DNA from: Phyllobacterium zundukense
Lineage (GTDB): Bacteria; Pseudomonadota; Alphaproteobacteria; Rhizobiales; Rhizobiaceae
DNA: 64,000 bases
Direction: 5' to 3'
NCBI RefSeq assembly: GCF_002764115.1
Contig: NZ_CP017940.1
Coordinates: forward strand, 3,632,501 to 3,696,500
Below, one piece after another: positions 20,953-30,609 of this stretch (its first letter is position 1; the number at the start of each line of letters is the position of its first letter). Made by a program: the position numbers and the translations under genes. The notes under the pieces were generated by a model. That model searched no databases. It saw only the letters and a list, made by a program, of their open reading frames with translations, and was not told the origin of the DNA.

Positions 20953-21651
20953 CTACCAGACCCCAGGAATGAGGTGCGACTTCACCTTCCCGCAATAGCC
21001 CTCATAACCCGGAAGGTTCGCCTTGAGATACCGCTCCTCTTCGAGCAGGCGTACGGCGATGACAGCGCTCAAGACGACTGCAAGAGGTAACGCCCAAAGC
21101 GAGCCGAGGGCCAAAGGCGTTGCCAGAAAGAGCACCACGGCACCAGAATACATCGGATGCCGAACCCATGCGTACGGACCGCTCGAAATAACCTTCTGGC
21201 CGGATTTCACCTCGATTATACTCGAGGCGTGGCCATTCTCGCAGAAGGCCAAAAACATGATCCAGAAGCCGACGATAACAAGGAATTCGGCGAAGATGAC
21301 AAGCCAAACCGGCAAGGGCAGCCCGGTGAAATGCCGCTCTATCCCGGGCACGACGAACATAACACAGCCGATTATACTGGCCGCGCCCTGAATCCACTTC
21401 TGCGACTTCTCGCGTTCGGCACCTGGTCCGGCTTTCAGCCGGCTTGCGATGAGTGCTGGATCATGTTTGAGAAAGTAACGGGTAATCACGAGCGCGCAAA
21501 TCCCGAAGATCACCAGGTAGAGCCAGCCCTGCCAAAAATACAGTGTCCACGCAGGAACGTGAATCAACAGGCCGAGTATCAGCAATGTTTTTGCATTTCC
21601 CTCGCGCGCCGATTTCCGCAGTCCTTCCAGGTCGAGTTGTTGCGTGCTCAC
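20953..21651 (-). CDS. isoprenylcysteine carboxyl methyltransferase (ICMT)-like membrane protein
   Basis: 232 aa integral membrane protein with about five hydrophobic segments (for example LLILGLLIHVPAWTLYFWQGWLY split over residues 22-45). The C-terminal RHPMYSG motif with the following EEERYL and PGYEGYCGKV belongs to the ICMT/PEMT family, whose members methylate lipids or isoprenylated groups at the membrane using SAM. The true substrate in bacteria is generally unknown. It is 12 bp downstream of yraN in the same direction, so may be co-transcribed with it. Confidence 0.75.
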   Translation of the reverse strand: MSTQQLDLEGLRKSAREGNAKTLLILGLLIHVPAWTLYFWQGWLYLVIFGICALVITRYFLKHDPALIASRLKAGPGAEREKSQKWIQGAASIIGCVMFVVPGIERHFTGLPLPVWLVIFAEFLVIVGFWIMFLAFCENGHASSIIEVKSGQKVISSGPYAWVRHPMYSGAVVLFLATPLALGSLWALPLAVVLSAVIAVRLLEEERYLKANLPGYEGYCGKVKSHLIPGVW

Positions 21652-21663
21652 AGGATTTCCTCC

Positions 21664-22029
21664 TCAGGCTGTGAAAACGGCCGGCACATGCACGGGCCAG
21701 CGCCAGGGCAGGATAGCGACGAGATCAAAGCGCAGCGACAGACTGGCATGATCTGGCTGGCGCGCAAGCCATTGATCCGCCGCTGCCTCGATCCGGCGCA
21801 TGGTCAGGGCATTGACCGAGTCCATCGCCTGTTCAAGCGTTGCCCACGCCTTCACCTCGACGATGAGTACGGTGTTGCCGCGTCTTGCGATCAGGTCGAT
21901 TTCACCGAGTTTCGTCCGATAGCGGCGATCAACGATGCGGTAGCCCTTCAGCATGAGAGCGAGGGCAGCAAGGCGTTCGGCGGAATGGCCGCGACGGTAA
22001 GCCTTGTGACGCTTGCCCAATTCGCTCAT
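21664..22029 (-). CDS. yraN: YraN family protein (UPF0102, nuclease-like fold)
   Basis: 121 aa. The restriction-endonuclease-like core is seen in [21 protein letters not shown], which includes the D...E-x-K type residues. The [16 protein letters not shown] helix precedes it. Cellular role is not established. It follows rsmI with 12 bp between, a common bacterial pairing. Confidence 0.88.
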   Translation of the reverse strand: MSELGKRHKAYRRGHSAERLAALALMLKGYRIVDRRYRTKLGEIDLIARRGNTVLIVEVKAWATLEQAMDSVNALTMRRIEAAADQWLARQPDHASLSLRFDLVAILPWRWPVHVPAVFTA

Positions 22030-22041
22030 TTCCCGCGGATC

Positions 22042-22956
22042 CTATTTCAATGCCAAAAGCCGTTGATAGAGTTCTCCCTTGGCCCGACCGGTCATGCGCG
22101 AGGCTTCGCCCGCTGCCTTGGCCGGTGACATTTCGAGGACGAGCGCGCGCAGGAGCGCATCGATATCGTCATCGGAGCGTGGCACATTCTCATCCTCTTG
22201 TGGTGGACCAATCACCAGCACCACTTCGCCGCGAATGCGGTCTTCGCCATCGAATTCCGCTGCAAGGTCCTTCAGTGACAAGGTGACGACGGTCTCGTAG
22301 GTCTTTGTCAGTTCGCGGCACAGCGAGGCCTGCCGTTGCGGGCCGAAGACCTCGACCATATCGGCCAGTGTGGTTGCAGCGCGGTTTGGCGATTCGAAGA
22401 ACACCAGCGCCGCATCAAGAGATTTCAGCTGCTCGAGCTTCGCGCGGCGCTGCCCCCGTTTCGACGATAGGAAGCCGGCAAAATAAAATGAATCCTTGAA
22501 CAATCCTGACGCAGTAAGGGCCGCCAGAACCGACGATGCACCGGGAATTGGAACGACCCTTATACCCGCCGCCCTGGCTTCCGGTACCAGCCGTCCGCCC
22601 GGATCGGAAACCAGCGGGGTGCCCGCATCGGAGACCAGCGCGACGCTCTTGCCGGCCAGCAGCGCCTCGATCAGCTTGGGGCCCGCCATGTCGGCATTGT
22701 GTTCGTGATAGGCATAGGGACGGCGGGAAATGCCGTAGCGATCGAGCAGGACGCGGCTCACCCGCGTATCCTCGCAGGCGATAATGTCTGCCGCCGCCAG
22801 CGTTTCGATGCCGCGTATCGTCATGTCGCCAAGATTGCCGATGGGCGTCGCCACGATGTAGAGCGCCGGCTCCAGCGGGCGGGCGCGATATGAAGCGCTG
22901 CCGATCTGATAGCCGCGCTCTTTATCGGTAGATTTTGGCGCTTCTCCCTCGGACAA
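22042..22956 (-). CDS. rsmI: 16S rRNA 2'-O-ribose C1402 methyltransferase
   Basis: 304 aa SAM-dependent enzyme of the tetrapyrrole methylase fold that methylates the ribose of C1402 in 16S rRNA. Family signatures are LYIVATPIGNLGDMTIRG, CEDTRVSRVLL, LVSDAGTPLVSDPG and VVPIPGASSVLAALTASGL. The N-terminal 27 residues before ALYIVATP are longer than in E. coli but normal for rhizobia. hemW lies 10 bp upstream in the same direction, and yraN 12 bp downstream. Confidence 0.94.
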   Translation of the reverse strand: MSEGEAPKSTDKERGYQIGSASYRARPLEPALYIVATPIGNLGDMTIRGIETLAAADIIACEDTRVSRVLLDRYGISRRPYAYHEHNADMAGPKLIEALLAGKSVALVSDAGTPLVSDPGGRLVPEARAAGIRVVPIPGASSVLAALTASGLFKDSFYFAGFLSSKRGQRRAKLEQLKSLDAALVFFESPNRAATTLADMVEVFGPQRQASLCRELTKTYETVVTLSLKDLAAEFDGEDRIRGEVVLVIGPPQEDENVPRSDDDIDALLRALVLEMSPAKAAGEASRMTGRAKGELYQRLLALK

Positions 22957-22966
22957 AACTTTTCCC

Positions 22967-24130
22967 TTATGCTGCCAGATCGGCGATGACGGCGTTCAGC
23001 ACAATAGCGCCCTCGGGCGTCGTGCGAATACGGCTATTGCCGATATATTCGATAAGCCCCTGCTCGGCCAAGGAAATCACTTTGCTTTCCTTGACGCTGT
23101 GTCCGGTCAGCCGTTCGTAGCGGGCAAGATCGATGCCCTCGACCAGCCGCAACCCCATCAGCAGGAATTCATCGCCTTCCTGCTCGCCGTTCAGAAACTC
23201 TTCCTCGACAACCCCGTGGCCGACGGCTTCGACCTTCTGCACCCAGGTTTCGGGATGACGCTCGGTGATGGTCACAGCGCGCGTCCCATTTTCAATGAAG
23301 CGCCCATGCGCGCCCGGACCGACACCGACATATTCGCCATAGCGCCAGTAAACCAGATTATGCTGCGACTCCGCGCCGGGCGCCGCGTGATTGGAAATCT
23401 CATAGGCTGGAAGGCCGTGCCGCGCGGTCACATCCTGTGTTTCAGCATAAAGCGCTGCCGCATGATCGCCGTCAGGCGTTATCAGTTTGCCCGCCTTCCA
23501 GAGATTGTAGAATGGCGTACCTTCCTCGATCGTCAGCTGATAGAGCGACAAATGATCGGCGGCATAGGAAATGGCGCGGGCAAGTTCGTCGCGCCAGGCT
23601 TCGATGGTCTGTTCCGGCCGCGCATAGATCAGGTCGAAGGAAAGCCGCGGAAAAATCTCGCGCGCCAGTCCGATCGCAATCAGCGCCTCATCGACGCTGT
23701 GCATGCGGCCAAGCCGGCGCAGATCGGGATCGTTCAGCGCCTGCACACCAAGGGAGACGCGGTTCACCCCCGCGGCGCGATAACCGCGAAAGCGGTCTGC
23801 CTCGACGCTGGTCGGATTGGCCTCGAGCGTGATCTCGATATCATCCGGCACATGCCAGTTGCGTCCGATTTCATTAAGGATCGACGCCACGGTCTCCGGT
23901 TGCATCAATGACGGCGTACCGCCGCCAAGGAAGATGCTGGAAACCGTGCGTTGGCCGGTCCGCTGGCGCATCGTTGCCATTTCACGCGCAAAGGCCGCGG
24001 CAAAGCGCGGCTGATCCACCGGTTGATGCCGGACATGCGAATTGAAATCGCAGTAAGGGCATTTGGCCATGCAGAAAGGCCAGTGAACGTAGACGCCGAA
24101 GCCGGATTCGCCTTTATCAGGATGGTTCAT
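22967..24130 (-). CDS. hemW: HemW radical SAM protein (heme chaperone; coproporphyrinogen oxidase-like)
   Basis: 387 aa. The radical SAM cluster motif C-x3-C-x2-C is seen in [12 protein letters not shown] near residue 18-28, followed by [12 protein letters not shown]. HemN-like proteins of this subgroup bind and deliver heme and lack coproporphyrinogen activity. The start overlaps the 3' end of rdgB by 14 bp; ATGs at 24130 and 24136 are both possible and neither has a strong ribosome binding site. I chose 24130. Part of the rph-VOC-rdgB-hemW-rsmI-yraN leftward run. Confidence 0.9.
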   Translation of the reverse strand: MNHPDKGESGFGVYVHWPFCMAKCPYCDFNSHVRHQPVDQPRFAAAFAREMATMRQRTGQRTVSSIFLGGGTPSLMQPETVASILNEIGRNWHVPDDIEITLEANPTSVEADRFRGYRAAGVNRVSLGVQALNDPDLRRLGRMHSVDEALIAIGLAREIFPRLSFDLIYARPEQTIEAWRDELARAISYAADHLSLYQLTIEEGTPFYNLWKAGKLITPDGDHAAALYAETQDVTARHGLPAYEISNHAAPGAESQHNLVYWRYGEYVGVGPGAHGRFIENGTRAVTITERHPETWVQKVEAVGHGVVEEEFLNGEQEGDEFLLMGLRLVEGIDLARYERLTGHSVKESKVISLAEQGLIEYIGNSRIRTTPEGAIVLNAVIADLAA

Positions 24131-24773
24131 ACGCATCCAGACAGTCTCGGGCAAAATGCTGGAAGGCACGAGCCCGGTGCGACAGCGCATCGGCGTCGCC
24201 GGGCTTCCAGCCATGCTTCTGTTCCGCGGTCATTTCACCGAAGGTCGTATCGTAGCCCTGCGGCTTGAACACCGGATCGTAGCCGAAGCCGGCCGTGCCG
24301 CGTGGCGGCCAGACGATCTCGCCTTCCACTTCTCCGCGATAATAATTGGCTTCGCCATCGGGCCAGGCCAGGCAGATAACCGAAACGAAACGGCCGCTGC
24401 GATCCTCTGGTGCGCTCGCACCCTTTTCCTGCAAAGCTTTCTCGACCTTCTCCATGCCATGGGCGAAGTCGCGCTTGCCATCCGGCAGCTCCGCCCAATT
24501 GGCAGTGTAGACGCCGGGATTTCCGCCCAGCGCATCGACGCAGAGGCCTGAATCATCGGAGAGCGCCACAAGACCCGTCGCCTTAGCCGCGGCAAAGGCC
24601 TTGATATAGGCGTTCTCCTCGAAGGTAGTGCCGGTCTCGTCCGGTTCAGGCAGGCCGAGATCGCCAGCCGATACGACTTCGAAGCCGAACGGCCCGAGCA
24701 GGTCGATCATTTCCTTGATCTTGCCCTGGTTGTGGCTGGCGACCAGCAGCTTACCCTTTTGAAGCGTTCTCAT
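24117..24773 (-). CDS. rdgB: XTP/dITP pyrophosphatase (non-canonical purine NTPase)
   Basis: 218 aa. It removes dITP, dXTP and related damaged purines from the pool by hydrolysis to monophosphates. Motifs are [14 protein letters not shown] at the N-terminus (the S/T-x-N-x-x-K signature), [15 protein letters not shown] and [11 protein letters not shown]. Its start ATG at 24773 overlaps the stop of the preceding VOC gene (ATGA), so I prefer it to the ATG four codons earlier. It follows rph in a grouping conserved in alphaproteobacteria. Confidence 0.94.
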   Translation of the reverse strand: MRTLQKGKLLVASHNQGKIKEMIDLLGPFGFEVVSAGDLGLPEPDETGTTFEENAYIKAFAAAKATGLVALSDDSGLCVDALGGNPGVYTANWAELPDGKRDFAHGMEKVEKALQEKGASAPEDRSGRFVSVICLAWPDGEANYYRGEVEGEIVWPPRGTAGFGYDPVFKPQGYDTTFGEMTAEQKHGWKPGDADALSHRARAFQHFARDCLDAYEPS

Positions 24774-25177
24774 TTCAGATTCCATAATTGTGGTTCGGCA
24801 AACTCGATCGAATTTCCCGACGGATCGCGGAAATACAACGAGTGCGCGCCATTCGGCCAGTCGAATTCACTCTCGATGGCGATACCGTTCGCTTCCAGAT
24901 GGGATTTCCAACCGGCAATTTCAGCCCGCGTCGCGCTAAAACACACATGACCCGGCCCAATTGCACCATGGGACGGTATCGGCAGGCCGCCTTTTGGCCG
25001 TTCCTTCAACTTTTCAACGTTGAACAGGATAAGCACGCCTGGGCCGCAACGAAAGAACACCGATTCATTACCGGCGCGCAGGATGACTTCCATCCCGAGC
25101 ACATCCGCGTAGAACCCCGCAGCCACTTTGACATCGGTCACATAAAGCGCTGTTTCCAATATTCCGGATGGCTGCAT
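24770..25177 (-). CDS. VOC family protein (glyoxalase/fosfomycin-resistance-like)
   Basis: 135 aa with the two-module VOC fold: [26 protein letters not shown] opens the first module across residues 6-31 and GHVCFS...[14 protein letters not shown] closes the second. His and Glu residues in GPGHVCF and NSIEFAE are in the positions of metal ligands. Substrate is unknown. It is translationally coupled to rdgB (ATGA) and sits 12 bp after rph. Confidence 0.85.
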   Translation of the reverse strand: MQPSGILETALYVTDVKVAAGFYADVLGMEVILRAGNESVFFRCGPGVLILFNVEKLKERPKGGLPIPSHGAIGPGHVCFSATRAEIAGWKSHLEANGIAIESEFDWPNGAHSLYFRDPSGNSIEFAEPQLWNLK

Positions 25178-25189
25178 GATCGTTGTCTT

Positions 25190-25906
25190 CTAGCTGACGG
25201 CCATTTTCTGCAACGAGACCAGCCGTGTGATGCCGTTGCGGGCAAGCCCCATCAGCGCGAGCAGCTCTTCTTCAGAGAAGGGCTCGCCTTCTGCGGTTCC
25301 CTGCACCTCAACGATACCACCCTTGCCAGTCATAACGAAATTGGCATCTGTCTGGGCCGTCGAATCCTCCTGATAGTCGAGATCGATAACCGGCGTGCCA
25401 TCGGAAATGCCGCAGGAAATGGCTGCGACATGATCCTTCAGAACCTTTTCCACCTTGAGCATCTGGCGTGTTTCCATCCAGCTCAGGCATTCATGCAGGG
25501 CCACCCAGCCGCCGGTGATCGCCGCGGTGCGCGTTCCGCCATCAGCCTGGATGACATCGCAGTCGACGGTGATCTGCACTTCGCCGAGCGCCTGCAGGTC
25601 AACCACAGCGCGCAGCGAACGGGCGATGAGCCGCTGGATTTCCAGCGTGCGGCCGCCCTGCTTGCCGGAAGAGGCCTCGCGGCGCATGCGATCGCCGGTC
25701 GAGCGCGGCAACATGCCATATTCGGCCGTGACCCAGCCCTTGCCAGTATTGCGCATCCAGCCCGGCACTTTTTCCTCGAGGCTGGCGGTGCACAGCACGT
25801 GGGTATCGCCGAATTTGACCAGGCACGAGCCCTCGGCATGTTTGGAAACGCCGCGCTCAAAGGAAATGGCGCGCATTTCATCGGGGGCTCGTTTGGAAGG
25901 ACGCAT
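25190..25906 (-). CDS. rph: ribonuclease PH
   Basis: 238 aa phosphorolytic 3'-5' exoribonuclease that trims tRNA 3' ends. Signatures are [12 protein letters not shown] at the start, the [20 protein letters not shown] strand region, [14 protein letters not shown] and [20 protein letters not shown]. Length is normal for the family. It heads the leftward run that continues with VOC, rdgB and hemW, and is divergent from hrcA across 136 bp. Confidence 0.96.
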   Translation of the reverse strand: MRPSKRAPDEMRAISFERGVSKHAEGSCLVKFGDTHVLCTASLEEKVPGWMRNTGKGWVTAEYGMLPRSTGDRMRREASSGKQGGRTLEIQRLIARSLRAVVDLQALGEVQITVDCDVIQADGGTRTAAITGGWVALHECLSWMETRQMLKVEKVLKDHVAAISCGISDGTPVIDLDYQEDSTAQTDANFVMTGKGGIVEVQGTAEGEPFSEEELLALMGLARNGITRLVSLQKMAVS

Positions 25907-25977
25907 GGACTAACCTCTTGTTGATATGTTTCCCGGCCTTTTAGCCGTGATCGGTTGATGAAGCAAAGGCTTTGATG

Positions 25978-25991
25978 ATTGTCCGGACAAT
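25978..25991. promoter_or_regulatory. 14-bp perfect palindrome between rph and hrcA
   Basis: ATTGTCCGGACAAT is a perfect palindrome 52 bp before hrcA and 72 bp from the divergent rph start. It is followed by tgcttatatc. It is not a CIRCE element (TTAGCACTC-N9-GAGTGCTAA), which I looked for and did not find. A dimeric regulator site is plausible but unidentified. Confidence 0.4.
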
Positions 25992-26042
25992 GCTTATATC
26001 TGGCCCTATACTATCCGTCGCAGAAACAAAGCATGAGGTACG

Positions 26043-27113
26043 ATGAACAAGGCTGTTGTCCCGGAAACATTGCAATCGCTTGACCAGCGGTCGCGGGATA
26101 TTTTCCGGCGGATCGTCGAGAGCTATCTTGGCGATGGCGAGCCGGTTGGATCGCGCAACCTGTCACGCATCCTGCCTGTGTCGCTCTCCCCGGCCACGAT
26201 CCGCAATGTGATGAGCGATCTCGAACATCTCGGCCTCGTCTACGCCCCGCATGTCTCGGCGGGACGTCTGCCGACACAGCTTGGACTACGCTTCTTTGTC
26301 GATGCCTTCATGGAGGTGGGCGATCTCTCTTCCGCCGAGCGCAATTCCATCGAGGCGCAGGTGCGGGCCTCTGGCGAATCCCAGTCCGCGGAAAGCGTGC
26401 TGACGCAGGCGAGCCAGATTCTCTCCGGCATGTCGCGGGGTGCCGGGCTGGTTCTCGCCAGCAAGGCGGAAGGTGCGCTCAAGCATATCGAATTCGTGCG
26501 CCTCGAGCCGACAAAGGCATTGGCAGTGCTCGTCACCCAGAGCGGCGATATCGAAAACCGCGTGATCGACCTGCCGCTTGGCGTCACGCCATCGCAATTG
26601 ATCGAGGCATCGAACTTCCTCAACGCGCATATTCAGGGCCGTACCATTACCGAGGCGCGGCAGGAAATCGCGCGGCTCAAGGAAGAAACCCAGCAGGCAC
26701 TCGACGCCTTGTCGCAGCTTCTGGTCGAACAAGGCCTTGCCATCTGGGGCGGGGCCGGAGGCGGCCAACCAGCGCGATTGATCGTTCGCGGGCGCGGCAA
26801 TTTGCTCGAATCGGTCAGTGCCGAGGCCGACTTGGAGCGGCTACGCCATCTCTTCGATGATCTCGAAACCAAGGAAGGCACGCTGCAATTGCTCGATCTG
26901 GCGGAAGCCGGACCGGGAGTGCGCATCTTCATCGGTTCCGAGAACAAGCTGTTCTCGCTTTCCGGTTCCTCGCTGGTCATTGCCCCCTATCGTGATTCAG
27001 AGCAGCGGGTGATTGGCGCGCTCGGCGTCATCGGGCCGACGCGGCTCAATTATGCGCGCATCGTGCCAATGGTGGACTATACGGCCCAGCTTGTGTCACG
27101 CCTGCTTCGTTAG
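26043..27113 (+). CDS. hrcA: heat-inducible transcription repressor HrcA
   Basis: 356 aa. It represses chaperonin genes by binding CIRCE. The N-terminal winged helix (residues about 10-80) includes [22 protein letters not shown] in its first part, then [23 protein letters not shown], with the HrcA-typical [16 protein letters not shown] following. The central GAF-like region holds [16 protein letters not shown]. There is no CIRCE in its own upstream region, so autoregulation is not evident. It is followed by grpE after 102 bp, a common alphaproteobacterial order. Confidence 0.95.
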   Translation: MNKAVVPETLQSLDQRSRDIFRRIVESYLGDGEPVGSRNLSRILPVSLSPATIRNVMSDLEHLGLVYAPHVSAGRLPTQLGLRFFVDAFMEVGDLSSAERNSIEAQVRASGESQSAESVLTQASQILSGMSRGAGLVLASKAEGALKHIEFVRLEPTKALAVLVTQSGDIENRVIDLPLGVTPSQLIEASNFLNAHIQGRTITEARQEIARLKEETQQALDALSQLLVEQGLAIWGGAGGGQPARLIVRGRGNLLESVSAEADLERLRHLFDDLETKEGTLQLLDLAEAGPGVRIFIGSENKLFSLSGSSLVIAPYRDSEQRVIGALGVIGPTRLNYARIVPMVDYTAQLVSRLLR

Positions 27114-27150
27114 AGCGCCGTGTGCGGTGCGATGCTCTACGTCATTTGCA

Positions 27151-27179
27151 CTTGATTTTTATGGTCTAAACCTCGATAT
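27151..27179 (+). promoter_or_regulatory. RpoH-type promoter candidate for grpE
   Basis: CTTGAT (27151-27156) and CGATAT (27174-27179) are separated by 17 bases, one mismatch in each hexamer against the CTTGAA-N17-CCATAT pattern that fits hsp20 perfectly in this same window. The predicted start near 27187 leaves a 29-base leader before grpE. Confidence 0.55.
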
Positions 27180-27215
27180 CCAGCGCAACTTACGAATAAT
27201 GAACGGACAGGATAC

Positions 27216-27929
27216 ATGGCTGAAGACAAGAAGAATCACGACACACCCGATCACGACCAGCGCGACCTGAAGAATCCGCGCGATCGCGATGCGCTGAAGC
27301 GCGCTGCCGATGATTTTCTCAAATCGCGCAAGGCCGAAGAATATGCGATGGCTCAGGATGACGAAATCGAAGCACAGGCCAACAACTGGGCCGAGCTCGA
27401 CAGGCTGCGCGCCGAGAACGGCGACCTGAAGGACCAGTTGCTGCGGCTTGCGGCTGACATGGAAAACCTGCGCAAGCGCACCGCCCGCGACGTGCACGAT
27501 GCACGCGCCTATTCGGTCGCCAATTTCGCTCGCGACGTTCTTTCGGTTTCCGACAATCTGAAGCGTGCGCTGGAAGCCATCCCGGCCGATGCACTGGCCA
27601 ATGGCGATGCGGGTTTCAAGGCGCTTGCCGAAGGCGTCGAGATGACCGAACGTTCGCTGATGACGGCGATGGAACGCCACGGCGTCAAGAAAATCGAACC
27701 CCTGGGTCAGAAGTTCGATCCCAACTTCCACCAGGCGATGTTCGAAATTCCGAACGCCGACGTACCGCACAACACCGTGCTGCAGGTTGCCCAGGCAGGC
27801 TTCGTCATCGGCGACCGCATGCTGCGTCCGGCGCTTGTCGGCGTTTCCAAGGGCGGTCCCAAGCTTGCAGCAGGTGAAGGTCAACCCGAACCCGGCCCGA
27901 TCAATCCGCAGGCGGAAAAAGACGCCTAA
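27216..27929 (+). CDS. grpE: nucleotide exchange factor GrpE (Hsp70 cofactor)
   Basis: 237 aa. It releases ADP from DnaK. A charged N-terminus is followed by a long coiled coil (about residues 55-110, including [20 protein letters not shown]) and then the beta-wing domain ([34 protein letters not shown]). Slightly longer than E. coli GrpE (197 aa) because of N- and C-terminal acidic extensions. It has its own RpoH-like promoter upstream and a strong terminator downstream. Confidence 0.95.
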   Translation: MAEDKKNHDTPDHDQRDLKNPRDRDALKRAADDFLKSRKAEEYAMAQDDEIEAQANNWAELDRLRAENGDLKDQLLRLAADMENLRKRTARDVHDARAYSVANFARDVLSVSDNLKRALEAIPADALANGDAGFKALAEGVEMTERSLMTAMERHGVKKIEPLGQKFDPNFHQAMFEIPNADVPHNTVLQVAQAGFVIGDRMLRPALVGVSKGGPKLAAGEGQPEPGPINPQAEKDA

Positions 27930-27951
27930 TCCGGTCGGCAGATCGAGTTTG

Positions 27952-27992
27952 AGAGCCGCATTCCGCCAATGGAATGCGGCTCTTTTCATTTT
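27952..27992 (+). terminator. intrinsic terminator after grpE
   Basis: AGAGCCGCATTCC (27952-27964) pairs perfectly with GGAATGCGGCTCT (27971-27983) across a 6-base loop and runs into TTTTCATTTT. It lies 22 bp past the grpE stop: a textbook rho-independent terminator. Confidence 0.92.
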
Positions 27993-28042
27993 GGCGGGTG
28001 ATGCTCTATCGTGCCTTTATTCGGGCGCAGGGGGAATTGCCG

Positions 28043-28696
28043 ATGACCATGATCCAGCTGTTCAACTATGCCGGGATATTCGTCTTTGCGGCAACCGGCG
28101 CCCTGGCGGCATCGCGCCGCCAGCTCGACATCATCGCCTTCATCTTTCTCGCGGCGGTAACCGGCATTGGCGGCGGTACCTTGCGCGATCTTATCCTTGG
28201 CGTGCCGGTATTCTGGGTTAAGGACCCGGGCAACCTGCTGGTCTGCGCCGCTGCAGCCATCCTCGTCTACTTTTCCGCTAATCTGTTGGAATCGCGCTAT
28301 CGCGTGCTGCTGTGGCTCGATGCAGTCGGTCTTGCCGCCTACAGCGTCATTGGCGCTGCCAAAAGCCTGGCACTGGGCTTCGATTCGACTATCGCCGTCG
28401 TCACCGGCATCATGACCGCCACCTTCGGCGGCATCCTGCGCGATATCATTTCCGGAGAACCGTCCGTGCTGATGCGACGAGAGATTTACGTGACCGCCGC
28501 CCTCGCCGGTTCGCTGGTCTACATCCTGCTGCACGGCCTGTCCGTTGGGCTGGAGCTATCGGCGCTTCCCGCCGCGCTTGCCGCCTTTGCGGTGCGCGGC
28601 GGCGCGCTTTATTTCGGCTGGGCACTGCCGACCTATCACAAGCCCGGTCGCACGACGGAGGAACTCAAGCGCGAAGGCTATATCAGGTCGGAGTAG
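28043..28696 (+). CDS. TRIC / UPF0126 family membrane protein (YicG-like)
   Basis: 217 aa with seven hydrophobic segments arranged as two repeated halves, each with a Gly-rich helix (AVTGIGGGTLRDLILG and GIMTATFGGILRDIISGE). This is the signature of the bacterial TRIC-type trimeric cation channel family. The ion carried is not predictable. GGGGGAA lies 5 bases before the start at 28043, which excludes a longer in-frame start. It is separated from grpE by a terminator. Confidence 0.88.
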   Translation: MTMIQLFNYAGIFVFAATGALAASRRQLDIIAFIFLAAVTGIGGGTLRDLILGVPVFWVKDPGNLLVCAAAAILVYFSANLLESRYRVLLWLDAVGLAAYSVIGAAKSLALGFDSTIAVVTGIMTATFGGILRDIISGEPSVLMRREIYVTAALAGSLVYILLHGLSVGLELSALPAALAAFAVRGGALYFGWALPTYHKPGRTTEELKREGYIRSE

Positions 28697-28754
28697 AACT
28701 TGCTGAGCACCATCTGCTCTTGGGCGCTTGAAGGTCGGCGCCAGCAGATCTATC

Positions 28755-28786
28755 TTGACAAAATGGCTACATGTGGCCACTATCTA
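28755..28786 (+). promoter_or_regulatory. promoter with overlapping operator of the toxin-antitoxin operon
   Basis: TTGACA (28755-28760) and CACTAT (28778-28783) are 17 bases apart. Between and over them lies the inverted repeat TGGC-T-ACATGT-G-GCCA (28764-28779), perfect except for one symmetric pair. The antitoxin ATG follows at 28790, so the leader is nearly absent. A repressor bound here would cover both promoter boxes, as expected for TA autoregulation. Confidence 0.6.
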
Positions 28787-28789
28787 CAT

Positions 28790-29059
28790 ATGACAACTGT
28801 ATCGATCCGAGACGCAAAGAACCGCCTCACGGAGCTCGCCCGCCAGGTGGAAAAAGGCGAGACCATTGTGGTGACACGCAATGGTCGTCCGGCTTTTGAT
28901 CTTGTACCGCACAAGCCCCGAAAGGGGCTGCGGTTGGAGGCGATTGACGAATTCAAGAAAATACACGGGATCACGACTATCGTCCCCTTTATCGCGGACG
29001 ATTTCGACGACCCATTGCCGGAAGATTTTCTTCTTAACCCGCTGCCACCAGACGCATGA
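28790..29059 (+). CDS. type II antitoxin, Phd/YefM family
   Basis: 89 aa. The N-terminal Phd/YefM DNA-binding fold is seen in TTVSIRDAKNRLTELARQVEKG, residues 2-23, followed by ETIVVTRNGRPAFDLVPHK, the standard antitoxin signature. The acidic C-terminus (FIADDFDDPLPEDFLL) should bind and neutralise the toxin. The start at 28790 is the first residue of the family domain. It overlaps the toxin gene by 4 bp (ATGA), so the two are translated together. It probably represses its own promoter through the palindrome at 28764-28779. Confidence 0.88.
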   Translation: MTTVSIRDAKNRLTELARQVEKGETIVVTRNGRPAFDLVPHKPRKGLRLEAIDEFKKIHGITTIVPFIADDFDDPLPEDFLLNPLPPDA

Positions 29060-29445
29060 GAGTGTTGCTGGATACTCATATTCTGTTGGCTATTATCGAG
29101 CAGCAGCTGGAAAAATTTACTCCCGGCATTCGGGGCTTGCTCGCAGACCCGGCAGGGGAGTTCCATGTGAGCGTGGCCAGTCTTTGGGAAATCGCCATCA
29201 AATGGCGTCTGGGAAAGCTTCGACTTACTCCCGGTCTCAAAACATTGCCAAGCCTGCTAACGAGTATGGGGATCGAACTCGTTCCGATCAACGAGCACCA
29301 CACTCTGATTGCAGTTGAGCCCGAACCGCTGACACGCGATCCTTTTGACCGCCTCTTGCTGGCGCAATGTCAAGTGGAAGACTTGCGCCTTGTCACGATT
29401 GATCGTGGGCTGGTCGCCCATCCAATGGCGGTCAAAATCAAATGA
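29056..29445 (+). CDS. PIN-domain toxin, VapC-like ribonuclease
   Basis: 129 aa. The PIN domain begins with LLDTHILLAI, where Asp6 is the first acidic metal ligand. Glu in SLWEIAIKWRLGKL and the Asp pair in RDPFDRLLLAQ complete the usual acidic set, with the last Asp in VTIDRGL. Members cleave RNA (often tRNA) to stop growth when the antitoxin is lost. This subgroup pairs with Phd-type antitoxins, as here. Coupled by ATGA to the antitoxin gene. Confidence 0.88.
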   Translation: MRVLLDTHILLAIIEQQLEKFTPGIRGLLADPAGEFHVSVASLWEIAIKWRLGKLRLTPGLKTLPSLLTSMGIELVPINEHHTLIAVEPEPLTRDPFDRLLLAQCQVEDLRLVTIDRGLVAHPMAVKIK

Positions 29446-29451
29446 ACCTTG

Positions 29452-30444
29452 CTATAGCAATCCGGCCTGTTCTGCTGCGAGCTTGAGGTTCAGCTGCGGG
29501 CGCGGCCCGATCTGCTGGATGACCAGACCTGCGGTGAGCGAGCCAAGTCTGGCGCAATCGGTCAGCGTGCGGCCATTGGTGTAACCGAACAGGAAGCCCG
29601 CCGCATAAAGGTCGCCTGCACCGGTCGTATCCACCAGTTCGGCAATCTCGATCGCCGGAACGGCGACCGTTTCGTCCCTGGATACGACAACCGAACCCTT
29701 TTCAGAGCGGGTAATCGCGGCAAGCTTGCAATCCTTGCGGATCAGATCGAGGCCCTTTTCGAAATCATGCGTTTGATACAGCGATTTCAGCTCGGCCTCA
29801 TTGGCAAAGACGATATCGACCGTGCCGGAGCGCATCAGTTCGAGGAATTCCTCGCGGTAACGGTCGACGCAGAACGGATCGGAGAGCGTCATCGACACTT
29901 CGCGCTTGTGCTCATGCGCGATCTTTGCCGAAAGGCGGATTGCCTCCTTGGCCCGCGGCGGATCCCAGAGATAGCCCTCGAAATAGGTTACCTTGGCTTC
30001 GGAAACCTTGGAGCTTTCCACATCTTCCGGTCCAAGCTCGACACAGGCGCCGAGATAGGTATTCATCGAACGCTCGCCATCGGGCGTCACGAAGATCATC
30101 GAGCGGGCCGTGGGCGGTGGTGCATTCAAGACGCGCGTGTCGAAAGCAACGCCCTGCGAACGGATATCATGGGTAAAGACGTGGCCGAGCTGATCGTCCG
30201 CCACCTTGCCGAAATAGGCGGCGCGCCCGCCCAGACTGGCAACGCCTGCTGCCGTATTGCCGGCACTTCCGCCCGAAGCCTCGATCGCCGGTCCCATGCG
30301 TTCATAGAGAAATTCCGCACGATCGGCATCGATCAGGTTCATTGCGTTCTTGATGATGCCGTTCTTGACGATGAAATCGTCGTCGGTGCGGGCAATGATA
30401 TCGACAATGGCGTTGCCGATGCAAAGCACGTCATAGCTGGACAT
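29452..30444 (-). CDS. adenosine kinase / PfkB-family sugar kinase
   Basis: 330 aa. It has the ribokinase fold with GGSAGNTAAGVASLGG near the substrate site and the C-terminal DTTGAGDLYAAGFLFG motif, whose Asp is the catalytic base in the anion-hole loop. Rhizobial members of this exact type (start SYDVLCIGNAIVDIIA) are annotated as adenosine kinase, giving AMP from adenosine. A sugar substrate is not excluded. GGAG lies 7 bases before the start at 30444; the long upstream extension lacks support. It converges with vapC. Confidence 0.85.
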   Translation of the reverse strand: MSSYDVLCIGNAIVDIIARTDDDFIVKNGIIKNAMNLIDADRAEFLYERMGPAIEASGGSAGNTAAGVASLGGRAAYFGKVADDQLGHVFTHDIRSQGVAFDTRVLNAPPPTARSMIFVTPDGERSMNTYLGACVELGPEDVESSKVSEAKVTYFEGYLWDPPRAKEAIRLSAKIAHEHKREVSMTLSDPFCVDRYREEFLELMRSGTVDIVFANEAELKSLYQTHDFEKGLDLIRKDCKLAAITRSEKGSVVVSRDETVAVPAIEIAELVDTTGAGDLYAAGFLFGYTNGRTLTDCARLGSLTAGLVIQQIGPRPQLNLKLAAEQAGLL

Positions 30445-30609
30445 GAAAACTCCGGGATTGAACTGGTCGCATACCTGTTGGCAGTTGTTTTGCCTTTGCT
30501 CTAGCGCGTAAGCGGTCGATTGACTACCCCTTCTTTCGCACGTTGCCTTGTCTCGTCCGGTGCGTGCCCCTATGTCGGTTACTCGTATCACTGGAGAGCG
30601 AGCTGACAA

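Noticed and set aside
25907..26042. CIRCE element expected near hrcA
   Set aside because: TTAGCACTC / GAGTGCTAA was looked for in the rph-hrcA gap and not found.
27111..27139. TAGAGC...GCTCTA pair after hrcA, considered as terminator
   Set aside because: Six-bp stem with a 17-base loop and no T-run; common by chance in rhizobial genomes.
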